From the NCBI RefSeq assembly GCF_030867095.1, contig NC_081828.1:3983001-4047000 (forward strand): a stretch of DNA of 64,000 nucleotides, in the 5' to 3' direction. Origin of the DNA: Alligator mississippiensis (taxonomy: Eukaryota; Chordata; Crocodylia; Alligatoridae). The translations under genes were made by a program, and so were the position numbers. The notes under the pieces are model-generated. The model ran no database searches. It was given only the letters and a program-made list of their open reading frames with translations, and had not been told where the DNA came from. This document shows positions 10,135 through 20,592 of this stretch, piece after piece (positions within the stretch are counted from its first letter, which is position 1; the number at the start of each line of letters is the position of its first letter).

Positions 10135-11103
10135 TTCACAGAGTCGTAGAAAGTGAGGGTGGGAAGGGACCTCAGGAGGTCACATCTCAACCAACCTCTT
10201 GTTCAAAGCAGCACCAGCCCCAGTTAGATCATCCCAGTCAAAACTTCGTTAAGCCCAGTCATAAAATTCTCCAAAGATGGAGATTCTGCCACTTCTCTGG
10301 GTAACGCCTTCCAGGGCTTCACCACCCTCCTAGAGAGAAAGTTTTCCCTAATATCCAACCTCAACTTCCCTTCCTGCAACTTGAGCCAATTGCTCCTTGT
10401 CCTGCCATCTGCCCCCACTGAGACCAGTCCAGCTCCATCCTCCTTGCACCCCCCTGCAGGGAGTCGAAGGCTGCTATTCAATCCCCCTCGGGCTTCTCTT
10501 CTGCAGACTAAATCAGCCCAGTTCCCTCAGCCTCTCCTCACCAGTCCTGTCTCCCAGCCCCACAACCATTTTCATTGCTCCCCACTGGACTCTCTCCAAC
10601 GTGCCCACATCCTTTCTGTAGTGGGGGGCCACAGCTGGACACAGGACTCCAGATGTGGCCTCCCCGGGGCTGAATAGAGGGGAAGAATCACTGCCCTCCA
10701 TCTGCTAGCAACGCTCCTGCCAATGCAGCCCAGGATGCCATTTGCCTTTTTGGCATCAAGAGCACACTGCTGACTTTTATCCATTTTATTGTCTACTGTA
10801 ATCCTAAATCCTTTCTTGCAAAGCTGCTGCCTACCCAGTCACCTCAGCCTGCCCCGGTGCATGCGATTGCCCCCTCCTAAGTGCAGGACTTTGCACTTGT
10901 CCTTGTTGAACTTCATGAGATTTCTTTTGGCCCAATCCTCCAATTTGTCTAGGTCACTCTGTGTCCCAGCCCTCCCCTCCAAGTATCTACTACACCTCCC
11001 AGCTTGGTGTCATCTGCAGACTTACTGAGGGTGCGCTCTGCACCATCTTCCAGGCTGCTAATGAAGATATTGAACAAGACCTCCCCCAGGACCGACCCCT
11101 TGC
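10135..11103 (-). mobile_element. CR1 LINE fragment, about 970 bp
   Basis: The reverse complement covers the ORF2 C-terminal third and the 3' UTR. Broken minus-strand frames read KLRLDIRENFLSRRVVKPW (10224-10481), RTGEERLRELG (near 10513) and KANGILGCIGRSVASRWRAV (10572-10784). They lie in different frames and need several indels to join, so the copy is dead. The upstream edge, in the RT region around [19 protein letters not shown] DNA, ends near 11103 on the plus strand. Confidence 0.9.
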
Positions 11104-13151
11104 TGTTGCTGTTTTATGTTGCAGCAACATGAAATCATAAGGAGGGATATTCACCCCACAGCCTCCTCCCTCGCAGCCCTCAAGCAGCAGAGGCAGAGTG
11201 GCTCCATTGCTAAAGAAACCAAAGCCCTGGGCAAAGTCTTGAGCTCCTAGGTCTTCAAACCCTTCCTCCTTCTTCTTTAGAAGCCCATGCCAGATTGCCC
11301 TCTGGAAGATTATCTGCAGGGCTTGCATCAGTTCAGCATCAAGCAAACCATCGTGTTAATATTCCCGCAGGAAAGCTTGGTAGATGTCTCCATACTATCT
11401 GAGATATTGGTAGACCACTGGACATAAGCAGCTAGCTGCACGTTCCCTATCTGCTATGCAGAGCCATATAGTCATCTGAAACAGCCTGGTGCATAACCCG
11501 TTTGCTCAACCCTATCCGATCGGCCATATCAGGAAGGGGGCCAGTCAGCACCTTCAGCATCCTCTGGCATTATCCTAGCGACCGCAAAAGTGCTTCTCAA
11601 TAAGGTACCTTGTCCTATGTCAGTTAACACTAATGTTTGGTCCCTTCTGTTTCTGGGGTTGGGTTGCTCAGCCGATCTGGAGGCATAATGGGTATCTTAA
11701 TTTAAAGCTGTTGGAGAGGATGCAGGACTCTATGGGCTCTTGATTTCTTCATCTCCTGAGGAAATTACTGATCCGTAACCTGCTCCCCATTGCAAAAATC
11801 AGTCAGGGTATGTGAGAGGAATGAAGCGATTGTGTTCATCCACCTGACGCTGGCTCTCCTACAGATCCAGTTTCCCAGCCACCGCGGCAGACAACTTCAC
11901 AGCGTAAAGGAGTATGGGCCAGTGCACCAGAAGCCCTGAAGACCTTTCAAACTAGAGTACAAATCCCACAAAGACCTCCCAAGATCTCGCTCCAATGTCT
12001 CATCAAAGAGGCTCTGAATGCACTTGGCAAATCCCAACAGCGGGTTTCCGCATCAACTCGAATTGCAGCTGTTTCTGGGGTGAAGTAGACCAGCTGAGGG
12101 ATAGCGCCCAGTTACTTTACACCATGATGAGCGCCGGGTACGAAGGAATCCCTCTGTGACAGCAAGACATGCCGACATCCGACAAATGGAAGTAACCCAG
12201 ATATACTGCCAGAAATGTGCAATTATTTAGGGTCGACATACATGCATTTTAATTCTCTAAAACAAACTCTGAGAATATACAGATCTTTCGCTGGAGGTGA
12301 GGGGGATTTCAGATGCAATCACTTCCTTTCCTTCCCTTTCCAATTCTGCCTAAACAGAGCACAGCGATCTAGGACAGCACTGTCTCTTTAAAGGTGGCCT
12401 CTGAAAGTGCAGCCTAATCTTCTTCTATCCACTTGGACCTTGGATTTAAAAAATTTCACCAATCCGGATTTCCAAATCCTTGCAGATTCCGAGGGGGCTT
12501 GTTTATGGAAGTATCCTTTAGAAAAACGGCTTAGACTTTAAGATGAAGGAAACGCAGGGAGCTAATGTGAAGATTTAGGACTTTCTAGGAGGCTTGCAGT
12601 GCCTAAGCTTTGCTAGCTTGAGCAGTCGGAAGGTCCTTTTGCAGACTAAGAGGGATTAATACCCCTTTAACCAGCAGGGCTATGCACACATTCATAAACA
12701 TACCGTCTCTCTCTAATCACTCCGCTCCCTAATCCACAATGATTTCTTAGGAATTATCATTTTATCTCAGCTAAATAAGTACATTCCTTGTGCTTTCCTG
12801 TAGGAGAAAAAAAATCTTTCAGAAGCTTTTCTTTTAGAGGAGGTGTCATGGGAATCATGCCTCTAGTTAAAACTTTGAGTAAATAGAGGAAACTTCATTT
12901 ATTTGCCTCTCTCCAGAGGACCTGATCATCCTTTTGCCTACATGAGGGCACATCCACTAGCTCTGGGGGAAGCGTTCCTGGTTCACAGGGTTGGAATTGA
13001 GACTGGAATCAAGCCCAATTATTTTTCCAGGCAAAGCGAACACAACAGCACTCCCTCTAAAGGAGCATCGGTCAGGCAAAAAGTATCCATGCATGTTATT
13101 AATAACTCGTTCGATTATTTAAGGAATCCATTCTCATTTTTACCTTTCCCC
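11104..13151. other. 2-kb single-copy interval
   Basis: No repeat or gene was recognised. The part at 12240-12860 is AT-rich with homeodomain-like words such as GAATTATCATTTTATC. A chance open frame at 12903-13250 runs into the following hAT element. Confidence 0.35.
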
Positions 13152-13159
13152 CCTGTATG

Positions 13160-13342
13160 CAGGGTCAGATTAATGCATAGGCAAACTAAGCCCATGCCTA
13201 GGGCCCTAAGTGAACAAGGGGCCTGGTTGTGCTTATTTTACATATTGTAATTATTGAGTGAAAAGAGTAATATAAATATACGGTATTAAGTAGGGGACGC
13301 ATGAGTTTGTTTAGGGCCCATTAAAGGGTTAATGTGGTCCTG
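13160..13342. mobile_element. hAT non-autonomous element, copy A
   Basis: The ends CAGGGTCAGATTAATGC and GGTTAATGTGGTCCTG are imperfect inverted repeats. The flanks CCTGTATG (13152-13159) and CCTGCATG (13343-13350) match at 7 of 8. Internally it carries the family hairpin CATGCCTAGGGCCC and shares its centre (GGTATTAAGTAGGGG) with the copy at 46614-46776. Confidence 0.8.
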
Positions 13343-13561
13343 CCTGCATGCCACTCATCTTGGGCTAGCTAAGGGAAAATAGTCCATTTCTAGTAATTGT
13401 TTAGAGTGAGTTTCATGTCTGGGGTCTCCTGGGCCAACACCAATGTTACGTCTACACAAGGGGGTTCAGAGGCTGGGGTTACGAGGGTCATGCTGGTACA
13501 ATTTAAATCCAAATAAAAACCATACCTCTAGTTAGATATCTTTAAAAAACCCTAATTCTCA

Positions 13562-13906
13562 GTGGGCACATCTACACGAGACGCCCACTGTGCAGTTGTT
13601 GCTGTTCAATCATTTAGTACTTGCATAACCGAGTGTAGATGACTGCGCAGTAACCGCCGTTACTGTGCAGTAGTGTCCTGGCACGGTTCCCTAGTGACGC
13701 TTACTGCACAGTAGCTCATTACTACTGCACAGTAGCTCATCTTTCTTTCCTGCCCAAGTGCAGGGGGGCTGGACCCAATGATCCTGTAAGGTCCCTTCCA
13801 GCCCCTAACATCTATGAATCTATGAATTAATACTGTGCAGTAGCGGCACATCACGGTTCGTGCCTGGCGACGCTACTACACAGTAAGTATCTCATGTAGA
13901 CGTGGC
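13562..13906. mobile_element. palindromic MITE-like repeat (CTGCACAGTAG family), interrupted by CR1
   Basis: Ends GGGCACATCTACACGAGACG and TCTCATGTAGACGTGGCC are inverted repeats, and the interior is dense in the self-complementary words CTGCACAGTAG and CTACTGTGCAG. The same family recurs at 61156-61396. A CR1 3' end is nested within it. Confidence 0.6.
13742..13829 (+). mobile_element. nested CR1 3' end (about 90 bp)
   Basis: TTTCCTGCCCAAGTGCAGGG, GGCTGGACCCAATGATCCTG, CCTTCCAGCCCCTAACATCT and two TCTATGAA tail units form a very short, 5'-truncated CR1 of the tail type seen at 936-1856. It lies inside the palindromic MITE, so it is younger than that element. Confidence 0.85.
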
Positions 13907-13929
13907 CAATGACATTGAGAACATACCAT

Positions 13930-14226
13930 GAGTCTTCCATGGAGGTTTTTAAGGTCCGGCTCGACAAAGCCCTGGCTGGAATAGATTCATAGATTGTAAG
14001 GCCAGAAGAGACCTTGGAAGATCATCCGGTCCAGCCCCCTGCACCAAGCAGGAAAGATAATTGGGGTCAGGTCCCCACAGCAAGATGACTGTCTAGTCTC
14101 ATCTTGAAGATGTCCAGGGTAGGAAATGATCTACTTGGGGGTGGTCCTACTTTGAGCAGCGGGCTGGACTGGATGAGATCTCCTGAGGTCCCTTCCAACC
14201 CTCATTGTCTGTGATTCTATCATTCT
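13930..14226 (+). mobile_element. CR1 3' end split by a second CR1
   Basis: The left part (13930-13982) ends ...CAAAGCCCTGGCTGG and the right part (14131-14226) resumes AATGATCTACTTGGGGGTGG and ends with a GATTCTATCATTCTATT tail. The two parts are contiguous in CR1 and are separated by an oppositely oriented CR1. Confidence 0.8.
13983..14130 (-). mobile_element. CR1 3' fragment nested in an opposite-strand CR1
   Basis: The plus strand starts with the complement of a TCTATGAA tail (TAGATTCATAGATTGTAAGG), then GGTCCAGCCCCCTGCACCAA and ACTGTCTAGTCTCATCTTGA. It inserted into the older plus-strand CR1. GGAAT and GGAAAT at the junctions may be remnants of the target duplication. Confidence 0.8.
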
Positions 14227-14479
14227 ATTTCCATTCAGGCTTTGGTTTCCAAAATCAATTTGAAACCCAGAAAAAAGTCGAGTTAGATATCAGTCAATGA
14301 TGTGCGATATGTGTTGGGGTGGAGAAGGGTGTGGTTTCATATCAAAGGACTCTGATTGGTGTCTATTTGTAGTTCATATTAATTTTGGTGCAGTTTTGTC
14401 TGCCTTCATCACATAAATCAAATTAAGCTTCAGTCACTTGAATGTTAAAAGCTTCTAGAAAACCTTCTATAAGCACTTT

Positions 14480-14679
14480 CATTGGACCAACTGCATAGTT
14501 GGGAGAGATTTATGCAAGCTTTTTGGCACAACGTACCTTTCCTCTGGTACCATGTGCTCAATGCTGGTCTAAGATCTTACCCAGCTACAACGATTGGTTC
14601 AATAAAAGATGTCATGCCACAAAAAATCCGTACATCTCATCTGTTTCCTGGACCATCATAGCTATAACATCACTCCAAC
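14480..14679 (-). mobile_element. degenerate foldback element with 14-bp target duplication
   Basis: Read on the minus strand, the head TTATAGCTATGATGGTCCAG is followed by GACATCTTTTATTGAACCAA, and the inverted second arm ends ...GTTGGTCCAATGAAAG. The flanks TCTATAAGCACTTT (14466-14479) and TCTATAAAAACTTT (14680-14693) match at 12 of 14. The head agrees with that of the element at 6057-7236. Confidence 0.65.
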
Positions 14680-14693
14680 TCTATAAAAACTTT

Positions 14694-15363
14694 GTTTTTC
14701 TAATGGATTTTTTTTTTACTTACTGGATATCTTCATAGGTTGCCTTTTTTATGAGACCCTAGAAAATTATGCCAAACATCTTGAAAAAAATACTTTTTTT
14801 TTCTGCAGAAAATCATTTTTCTTTTGTAGCAAACAAAATTGATTTTTGATCAGCTCTATTCATTTGACATGAGGATGATTGAAAAATGACCTGGTGAGGG
14901 AATTTTTAAATGATTTTTTTCCTTAATAATAATAGTGGTAGTACTAGTAGTAGTAGCAGCAGCAATGAAAGAGGGTCAGTCGTTCATCAAGGATTTTTGT
15001 TTTCTATTAAATGAGGATATTCCACTGAAAGTGCCAGGGATGATTGACAAATCTGATCACTATAACCATCAAAGAAACTGAGGGACATGAAAAGAATAAT
15101 ACCGCTTGTTTGTGGTAGGTTGGGGGTATCATGAAGGGGATATCACAACAGAACTGTGCAAATTGGAAACTGGTTCCATTATAAGAAACCAGATGCAGCC
15201 CTAAGGGGACAGCGTTGAAGTTCGTGGCTGGAGTTTCTTATTTCGAACATAAACACACATGAATGTAATGCACAGAGCACAAGGGAGAAACACAACCATC
15301 TGTTTAGATCCTGTGTTTAATCTGCAGGACTATTGAAAGGCCACAAAATTGGGATTCAATGAT
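14694..15363. other. AT-rich single-copy stretch with a short triplet repeat
   Basis: An interrupted TAG/CAG triplet run occurs at about 14936-14966. Nothing else was recognised. Confidence 0.4.
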
Positions 15364-15470
15364 AGATTTACCATATTTACTCAAATATAACATGACACTG
15401 ATTATAAGACAACCCCACAATAGTTAGAAAAGTGTATAAAAGTATTATACTTTTCCAGGTATAGAATCTA
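15364..15470. mobile_element. possible small MITE of the TTACTCGAATATAAGAC type
   Basis: CCATATTTACTCAAATATAA followed by GATTATAAGACAACCCC resembles a widespread vertebrate MITE end. The better example at 20500-20592 supports the reading. It is degraded. Confidence 0.35.
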
Positions 15471-15749
15471 ATTATTGGAGGGCTGCCCCAAATTTGCCCC
15501 CTTCTCACTGCTGCATCAGGGAAAATAAATCAGGGGGTCAGGTATTCCTCTTGGCTTCTGCTGCACCCCAACTTCTTTCCCTTGCAGTCCCTTCACCCTT
15601 TCCTTATTGTCAGACCCTGCTGTCTCTGAGCACGTGGAAATGAGAAGCAAATTTGAAAACATTTGGGGCTGGAAGGGACCTTGTAAAATCATCAGGTCCA
15701 ACCCCTTGCCTAAGGGGGGCAAGTTCCAACCCCTTGCCCAAGGGGGAAG

Positions 15750-18500
15750 TCAAATCACACCAGCAAGGTAAGCATCCAAATGTTTCTTAAAGGTATCCAG
15801 AGTAGGTGCTTGCACCACTTCTGCGGGGAGTCTCTTCCAGACTCTGGAGACTAGGACTGTAAAGAAGTTTTTCCATATGTCCACTCTAAATTGGTCTTCC
15901 AGCAGTTTGTGACCATTAGACCTTGCCTTCCCTTGGGGTGCTCTGGTAAACAGACATTCTCCCAGGTCCTGATGCACACCTGCGATGTACTTATAGGCTG
16001 CCACCAAGTCACCCGCGAGCCTTTGCTTCCCCAGGCTGAAGAGTCCCGTGCCCCTGAGCCTCTCCTCATAAGGCCTGCTCTCTTGACTTCTAATCATGTG
16101 TATGGCTCTCCTCAAGCTTCTCCACATCCTTTCTAAAGTGCGGAGCCAGAATTGGATGCAGTACTCCAGCTGTGGCCTCACCAAGGCCAAGTAAAGCAGG
16201 AGGATGACTTCTTGAGTCTTGCTTGAGATGCATCGGTAGATGCAAGCCAGAGCTTTATTTGCTTTTCAGATGTGGCATCGCATGGCTGGCTCATGTTCAT
16301 CCTGTGATCAATCGTGACCCCCAAGTCTCTTTCAGTCATGATGCTAGCAAGTGTAGCACCGCCGAGCCCGTAAGTACAATGTAGGTTTTTTTCCCCCGAG
16401 GTCGAACACCTTGCATTTCTCTGTGTTGAGCGTCATCAGCTTTTCATCCGTCCACCTTGAGAACCTGTCCAGGTCACCCTGAATCCCCAGCTTATCCTCT
16501 AGCATGACCACACTTCCGCATAATTTGGTGTTCTCTGTGAACTTAGCCAGTATGCTTCTGACACCTGAATCCATATAATTTATGAATATATTAAAGAGTA
16601 CTGGTCCGAGTACTGAGCCCTGGAGGATGCTACTGATCACCATGTGCCATGTTGACTCAGTTCCATCAAATATCACTCTCTGGGTCCAATCATGGAGCCA
16701 GTTCCCCAGCCATTGGACTGTAAAATTGTTGAGGCCACAGTTCCCCAATTTTACCATGAGGACATCATGGTGGACCAAGTCAAAGGCTTTTTTGAAATCT
16801 AAATATATGACATCAACCTCTTCTCTTTTGTCCAGGTGACGTGTCACCTGGCCATAGAAGGAAATGAGGTTGGTCAGGCAAGACCTACCCACATTACAGC
16901 CATGTTGGCTAACTCAGAACATTGCCTTCTGTTAGCCTGTTGTTGATGGTTTCTTTGATGATTTTTTCCAAGATCTTTCCAGGGATTGAGGTCAAATTGA
17001 TTGGTCTGTAATTCCCTGGATCTTCCTTCTTTTCTTTCTTAGATAGACACCGCATTGGCCCTCTTCCAATCTTCAGAAGCCTCACCAGAGCACCATGAGT
17101 TCTCAAATATACACACCATTGGTCATGCTATGATGTCAGGCAACCCTTTTAGCACTCTTGGGTGCATTCTGTCCGGGCCAGCTGACTTGTGGATGTCCAG
17201 CCTCTCAAGCTGTTCCCTCACAAGATCTTTGCCAATTATAGGTGTATGATTGTCCTTACCCTGGTAGTCCTGTGTCTTGTCAGGCAGGGTGATCCCCTTG
17301 GGGTAGGGGAAAACTGATGCAAAGTAATCGTTGAGGAGATTAGCTTTCTCCTGAGTGTCGGTTGTCAGCTGCCCCATTTAGTTCAACAAAGGTCTGATGT
17401 TGCCTTTTTTTTTCTGACTTCCCACATATTTGAAGGAATTTTTATTGTCCTTGATTCCTGTAGCCAGTTTGAGTTTGGTTTCAGCCATGTTTTTTCTGGT
17501 CCACTCCCTACAGGTGCGGGCCAGTGCTGCATAATCCTCCTTGGTGGTAGTTCCCAACTTCCATCCCTTATAAACTTCTCTTTTTAGATTCAGGAGGTCC
17601 ATTAGTTCCCTATTGAGCCAAGGGGGTCTCCTAGCCCTTTTGCTACCTTTCCTATGAGCCAGAATGGACTTCCCTTGTGCTTTTAGCATCACGTCCTTAA
17701 GAAGCAACCACTCACTGTGGACTCCCTTCCCTGTCAGATCATGGTCTCTCAGGGCCTCAACAACCTGAGCTTGTGAAAGTCAGCTTTCCTAATGCCAAGC
17801 ATTTCTGCATTGCTGACTGATTTGCCTGCTTTGTGATGGATAGAGAAAGTGATCAACTCGTGATCAGTGTCACGAAGCTTCCCTTCGATCCTCAGTCACT
17901 GACTAGATCATCCCCTTTGGCCAGAACCAGATCCAACAGTGCCTTACCTCTTGTCGGCCTGTAGACTTCTTGAGTCAAATAGAGCTCGTCAATGCAAGTA
18001 AGGAAGCTTCATGACCAATCATATTTGGCTGAATGCTCTTCCCGTGAGATGTCAGGGTGGTTGAAGTTGCCCATGATGACCATGCACCAAGAACATGCAG
18101 CCTTTGCCAGTTCCCTAGCGAATTTGTGGTCAAGCTCTTCCTCCTGGTTAGGACGTCTGTTATAGACTCCCACAGTTATCCCCTTCATCGCGTTCTTTCT
18201 GTCTTCTAATCCAGACGGTCTTGAGTCACCCTCCTTGGGTGCCAATCTCTGCTTGTAGGGAAGTGTACTTCTCCTTCACATAGAGAGATACACCCCTGCC
18301 CTTCTTGCAACACAATTCCTCCTGTAAAAGGTATAGCCATCTATACCTGTGCTCCAGTCATAGGTCTACCAGGTCTCTATTATCTCTATGAGATCATATT
18401 CCTTTTTGCTTAGCAGAAGGTCCAGTTCCTCCTGTTTGTTCCCCAAGCTCCTGGCATTTGTGGACAGGCAGCTAAGCCTGCCACTGAAAGCCCTGGGCTT
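15750..18500 (-). pseudogene. CR1 ORF2 relic (endonuclease plus reverse transcriptase)
   Basis: The ancestral protein nicks the target with an apurinic-type endonuclease and reverse transcribes CR1 RNA. Visible blocks, N to C: endonuclease start LSCLSTNARSLGNKQEELD (near 18450); endonuclease middle VYNRRPNQEEE and VIMGNFNHPDIS (18009-18245); linker RRPPWLNRELMDLL (17378-17707); SAGPDRMHPRVLKG (near 17140); RT NYRPINLTSIPGKILEKII (near 17000); YLDFKKAFDLVHHDVL (near 16790); ILQGSVLGPVLFNIFIN (near 16600); and the C-terminal RRAIHMIRSQESRPYEERL (near 16070). The catalytic FADDTKL block has become FTENTKL (near 16550), losing both aspartates. Pieces lie in all three frames, so several frameshifts are present. 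It is inactive. Confidence 0.9.
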
Positions 18501-19620
18501 CCCTGTCCTCTTAGAAGAGTCCCGTGCTTGGGCCGGGGTAGGAGTACATTCCCTTGTGTTACCTGACCTGCTGATGCTGTGCTTGTCACTTCCAGGGCTT
18601 GCACTGGTGATTGTCCGTCTGTCTCCTAGCGATCTCGACCTGTCAAGCAGGTCAGCTATTTTGGCCAAGAAGAGTTTCTTTCCCATAGGAAGGGGGTAGA
18701 GGCCATCCCATCACAACAAACTGCTGCCTTTCTCTCTGAAGTGTGGGCTATGATTGAAGAAGCTGAAGCCTTCACAATGGCACCAATGCTGCAGTCTTCT
18801 GTTGACTTCTTCAATACATCTTTCCCTCCTGTGCCTGTGATCTGCAACTGGAAGGATCAAGGAGAAAACTACCTGTTCCCCCAACCCTCTGAGCCCAGCC
18901 CCCAGAGCTCTGTAGTCACTCATGACCTGGCCAGGATTGCTCCGAGCCATGTCATTCATGCCCACATGGAGGAGGAGTATGGGGTAGTGGTTGGAGGGAT
19001 GGGGAGCATGGGGTAGTTTAGGAATCCTCTCTGCCATGTCCCAGATACAGGTCCCTGGGAAGCATCAGACCTCACAGGCCAGGGGGTCAGGGTGGCGGAT
19101 ATCTCCCTCTGTCCCTCTCAGGAGGGAGTCGCCCACCACAACCACCTGAATCTCTTTTTAGGCGTGACAGCTAGCTGCCTCCCCTCATCCAGAGCTGGTA
19201 TTTCTGCTAATGTCTTTGCTGGTGGTGTAAGAGGTGCATACCTGTTGCTCTGTTCCAAGGGAGGAGTGACCCTAGCACTGTGTCTTGGGATGACCATCTT
19301 CCAAGCATCCCCCAAGTGTGGCTCCCAATTGATCTTTCTGTTGTCCATTTTCATTTAGTTGGGCATCCATTCTCTTTTCTCTTTCTTCTTTAGGAGAAGA
19401 ACCTGCCTGTAGTAGTCATCAATCTTTTGCTTGTGGTCCCTGATGGCATGAAGTCCGCCCATCTGGGACTGGAGCTCACTCATTTTGGACTCCAGGGACC
19501 TCTCTAAGGAGAATACACCAGAGGTGGGGGTGACCTTGCTCCCATTCCTGGTTTCTGGCAGCTGTGCCAGACAGCCCCTACAGCCAGGACCTCCATCTGG
19601 GTGGATGCCTCAGTAGCGCA
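18500..19620 (-). pseudogene. CR1 ORF1 relic with GDSL-esterase-like domain and coiled coil
   Basis: ORF1 of several CR1 lineages encodes an RNA-binding protein with an SGNH/GDSL esterase fold. Here an N-terminal stretch with a CRGC motif is followed by a coiled-coil-like segment (SLERSLESKMSELQSQMGGL, about 19440-19520). Next come esterase block I VVVVGDSLLRGTEG (about 19105-19145), a middle block ILLLHVGMNDMARSN (about 18940-18990) and a block-V-like DGLYPLPMGKKLF (about 18665-18705). A stop precedes MKMDN near 19356, a one-base frameshift lies just before block I near 19155, and TGA stops follow CEV near 19060 and precede WDGLY near 18711. From block I onward the frame is the same as that of the ORF2 endonuclease start, so no out-of-frame gap separates the two ORFs in this copy. 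Confidence 0.8.
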
Positions 19621-19766
19621 AGGGAAGGGAGCACCAGTTGGAGCTGAGGTGTACCATGCGTCCCCACCATTGCACAGTAATAGGCTATGCTACTACCCAC
19701 AAACTGCTTCCTCTGTTTGCAGTCCCTGTTCTTTGGCTCCTGGTTACAGGCCAAAATTAATCCTCG

Positions 19767-19840
19767 AGGTGCTACTGGGATTTGAACCCAGAATTTCCTG
19801 TTTACTAGGCAGGCACTTTAACCAGCTAAGCCACAGCACC
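19767..19840 (-). tRNA. tRNA-Thr(AGT)-like gene
   Basis: The 74-nt minus-strand sequence folds as a tRNA. The acceptor GGTGCTG pairs with TAGCACC (one G-T pair), followed by discriminator T. D arm is GCTT/AAGT. The anticodon stem CCTGC/ACAGG has one C-A mismatch at its loop end, and the loop CTAGTAA gives anticodon AGT. The T arm is CTGGG/CCCAG with loop TTCAAAT. Box A TGGCTTAGCTGG and box B GGTTCAAATCC match the Pol III consensus perfectly. A TTTT run on the minus strand about 11 nt downstream (plus 19753-19756) can act as terminator. The sequence is very close to vertebrate tRNA-Thr(AGT). No CCA or poly-A tail is encoded, which argues against a retrocopy. The stem mismatch leaves a pseudogene possible. 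Confidence 0.65.
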
Positions 19841-19842
19841 TC

Positions 19843-20156
19843 ATGGAGGGCAGGGCTATACTAATCATGTGTGACAGGCTGAAGGATGGGGGCAACAGAG
19901 GGATTCTGAGTTACCTGTTTGGGACCCTGTTTGCTGATATTTGCCAGACATTTAAAGCTGATTAAAAAACAGAACTCACTGGGAATAGGAAAGAAAGGTG
20001 CAGCTCAGCTGTGGGAGTGAAGAAGAGGTTGAAATGTATTGAATGTGGTGGTTCACCATGACTTGGAAGTCAGTGCTCAGGGGGGCTGCACTCATTGGGC
20101 ACCACTATATATTTTTTCAGATGGGAAGTACTAAGTTGTCCTTGTGGTAGGCTCCT
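19843..20156. other. single-copy stretch
   Basis: Nothing recognised upstream of the tRNA-like gene. Confidence 0.4.
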
Positions 20157-20285
20157 ATCAGAATCTTGGCTTTTTGGCTAAAATCAAGTATTTTTGATAC
20201 CAGGGGGAGGATTTCAAGGCTGGTTCTGGACCTCCCGTGCTGGCCTGGTATTGGAGTAACTCCAAGCCTGGTGCCAGTTCCCTGT
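20157..20285 (+). pseudogene. U2 snRNA-derived relic
   Basis: The beginning TCTTGGCTTTTTGGCTAAAA followed by TCAAGTATTTTTGAT matches the 5' domain of U2 snRNA (TCTCGGCCTTTTGGCTAAGA in U2). The end GGCCTGGTATTGGAGTAACT followed by CCAAGCCTGGTGCCA matches the U2 3' stem-loop (GACCTGGTATTGCAGTACCT). The middle is shortened by about 60 nt. Crocodilian genomes are reported to contain SINEs with snRNA-derived heads, so this could be such a SINE or an ordinary U2 pseudogene. Confidence 0.6.
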
Positions 20286-20499
20286 AGGGGGAACACCTGT
20301 CAATTTTTTTCTTTTTCTAAGGGACAGAAACCTAAATAAATAAAAAATAAAAAGGTTCCCATCAATATGTTTGCCCCATATGTTTTATAGTCATGTTCAG
20401 TGTTGGCTATATTTAATCAACTTAACTTTATAGTTGGTTTTCATGGCTGAACATATGCTGCTTTTAGCAACAGTTGAATGATAGACAATGTATTTAGTG

Positions 20500-20592
20500 A
20501 GGTTTTCTTGTATATGAATGTAAGACGAGGGACTTTCCCCCCATATTGATAGGGAGAAAAAAACCTCTCATCTTATATTCAAGTAACTATGG
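20500..20592. mobile_element. small palindromic MITE of the TTACTCGAATATAAGAC type
   Basis: CTTGTATATGAATGTAAGACGAGGGAC... and the complement of ...CCTCTCATCTTATATTCAAGTAACTATGG form an inverted repeat around a short loop. No target duplication was identified with certainty. Confidence 0.5.

Larger units (their letters stand above)
15660..19640 (-). mobile_element. nearly full-length inactive CR1 LINE (about 4 kb)
   Basis: This is the longest element in the window. From the 3' end (15660) to the 5' end (about 19640) the minus strand has a 3' UTR, ORF2 C-terminal domain, RT, linker, endonuclease and ORF1 with a GDSL-esterase-like domain and a coiled coil. All coding parts carry stops and frameshifts. 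The 3' UTR has a local tandem duplication of about 32 bp (CCAACCCCTTGCCYAAGGGG, about 15697-15745). CR1 elements retrotranspose by target-primed reverse transcription and are nearly always 5' truncated, so a copy retaining ORF1 is unusual. The 5' boundary is approximate. Confidence 0.9.

Noticed and set aside
12903..13250. 115-codon plus-strand frame
   Set aside because: Its end lies in the hAT element at 13160-13342. No similarity.
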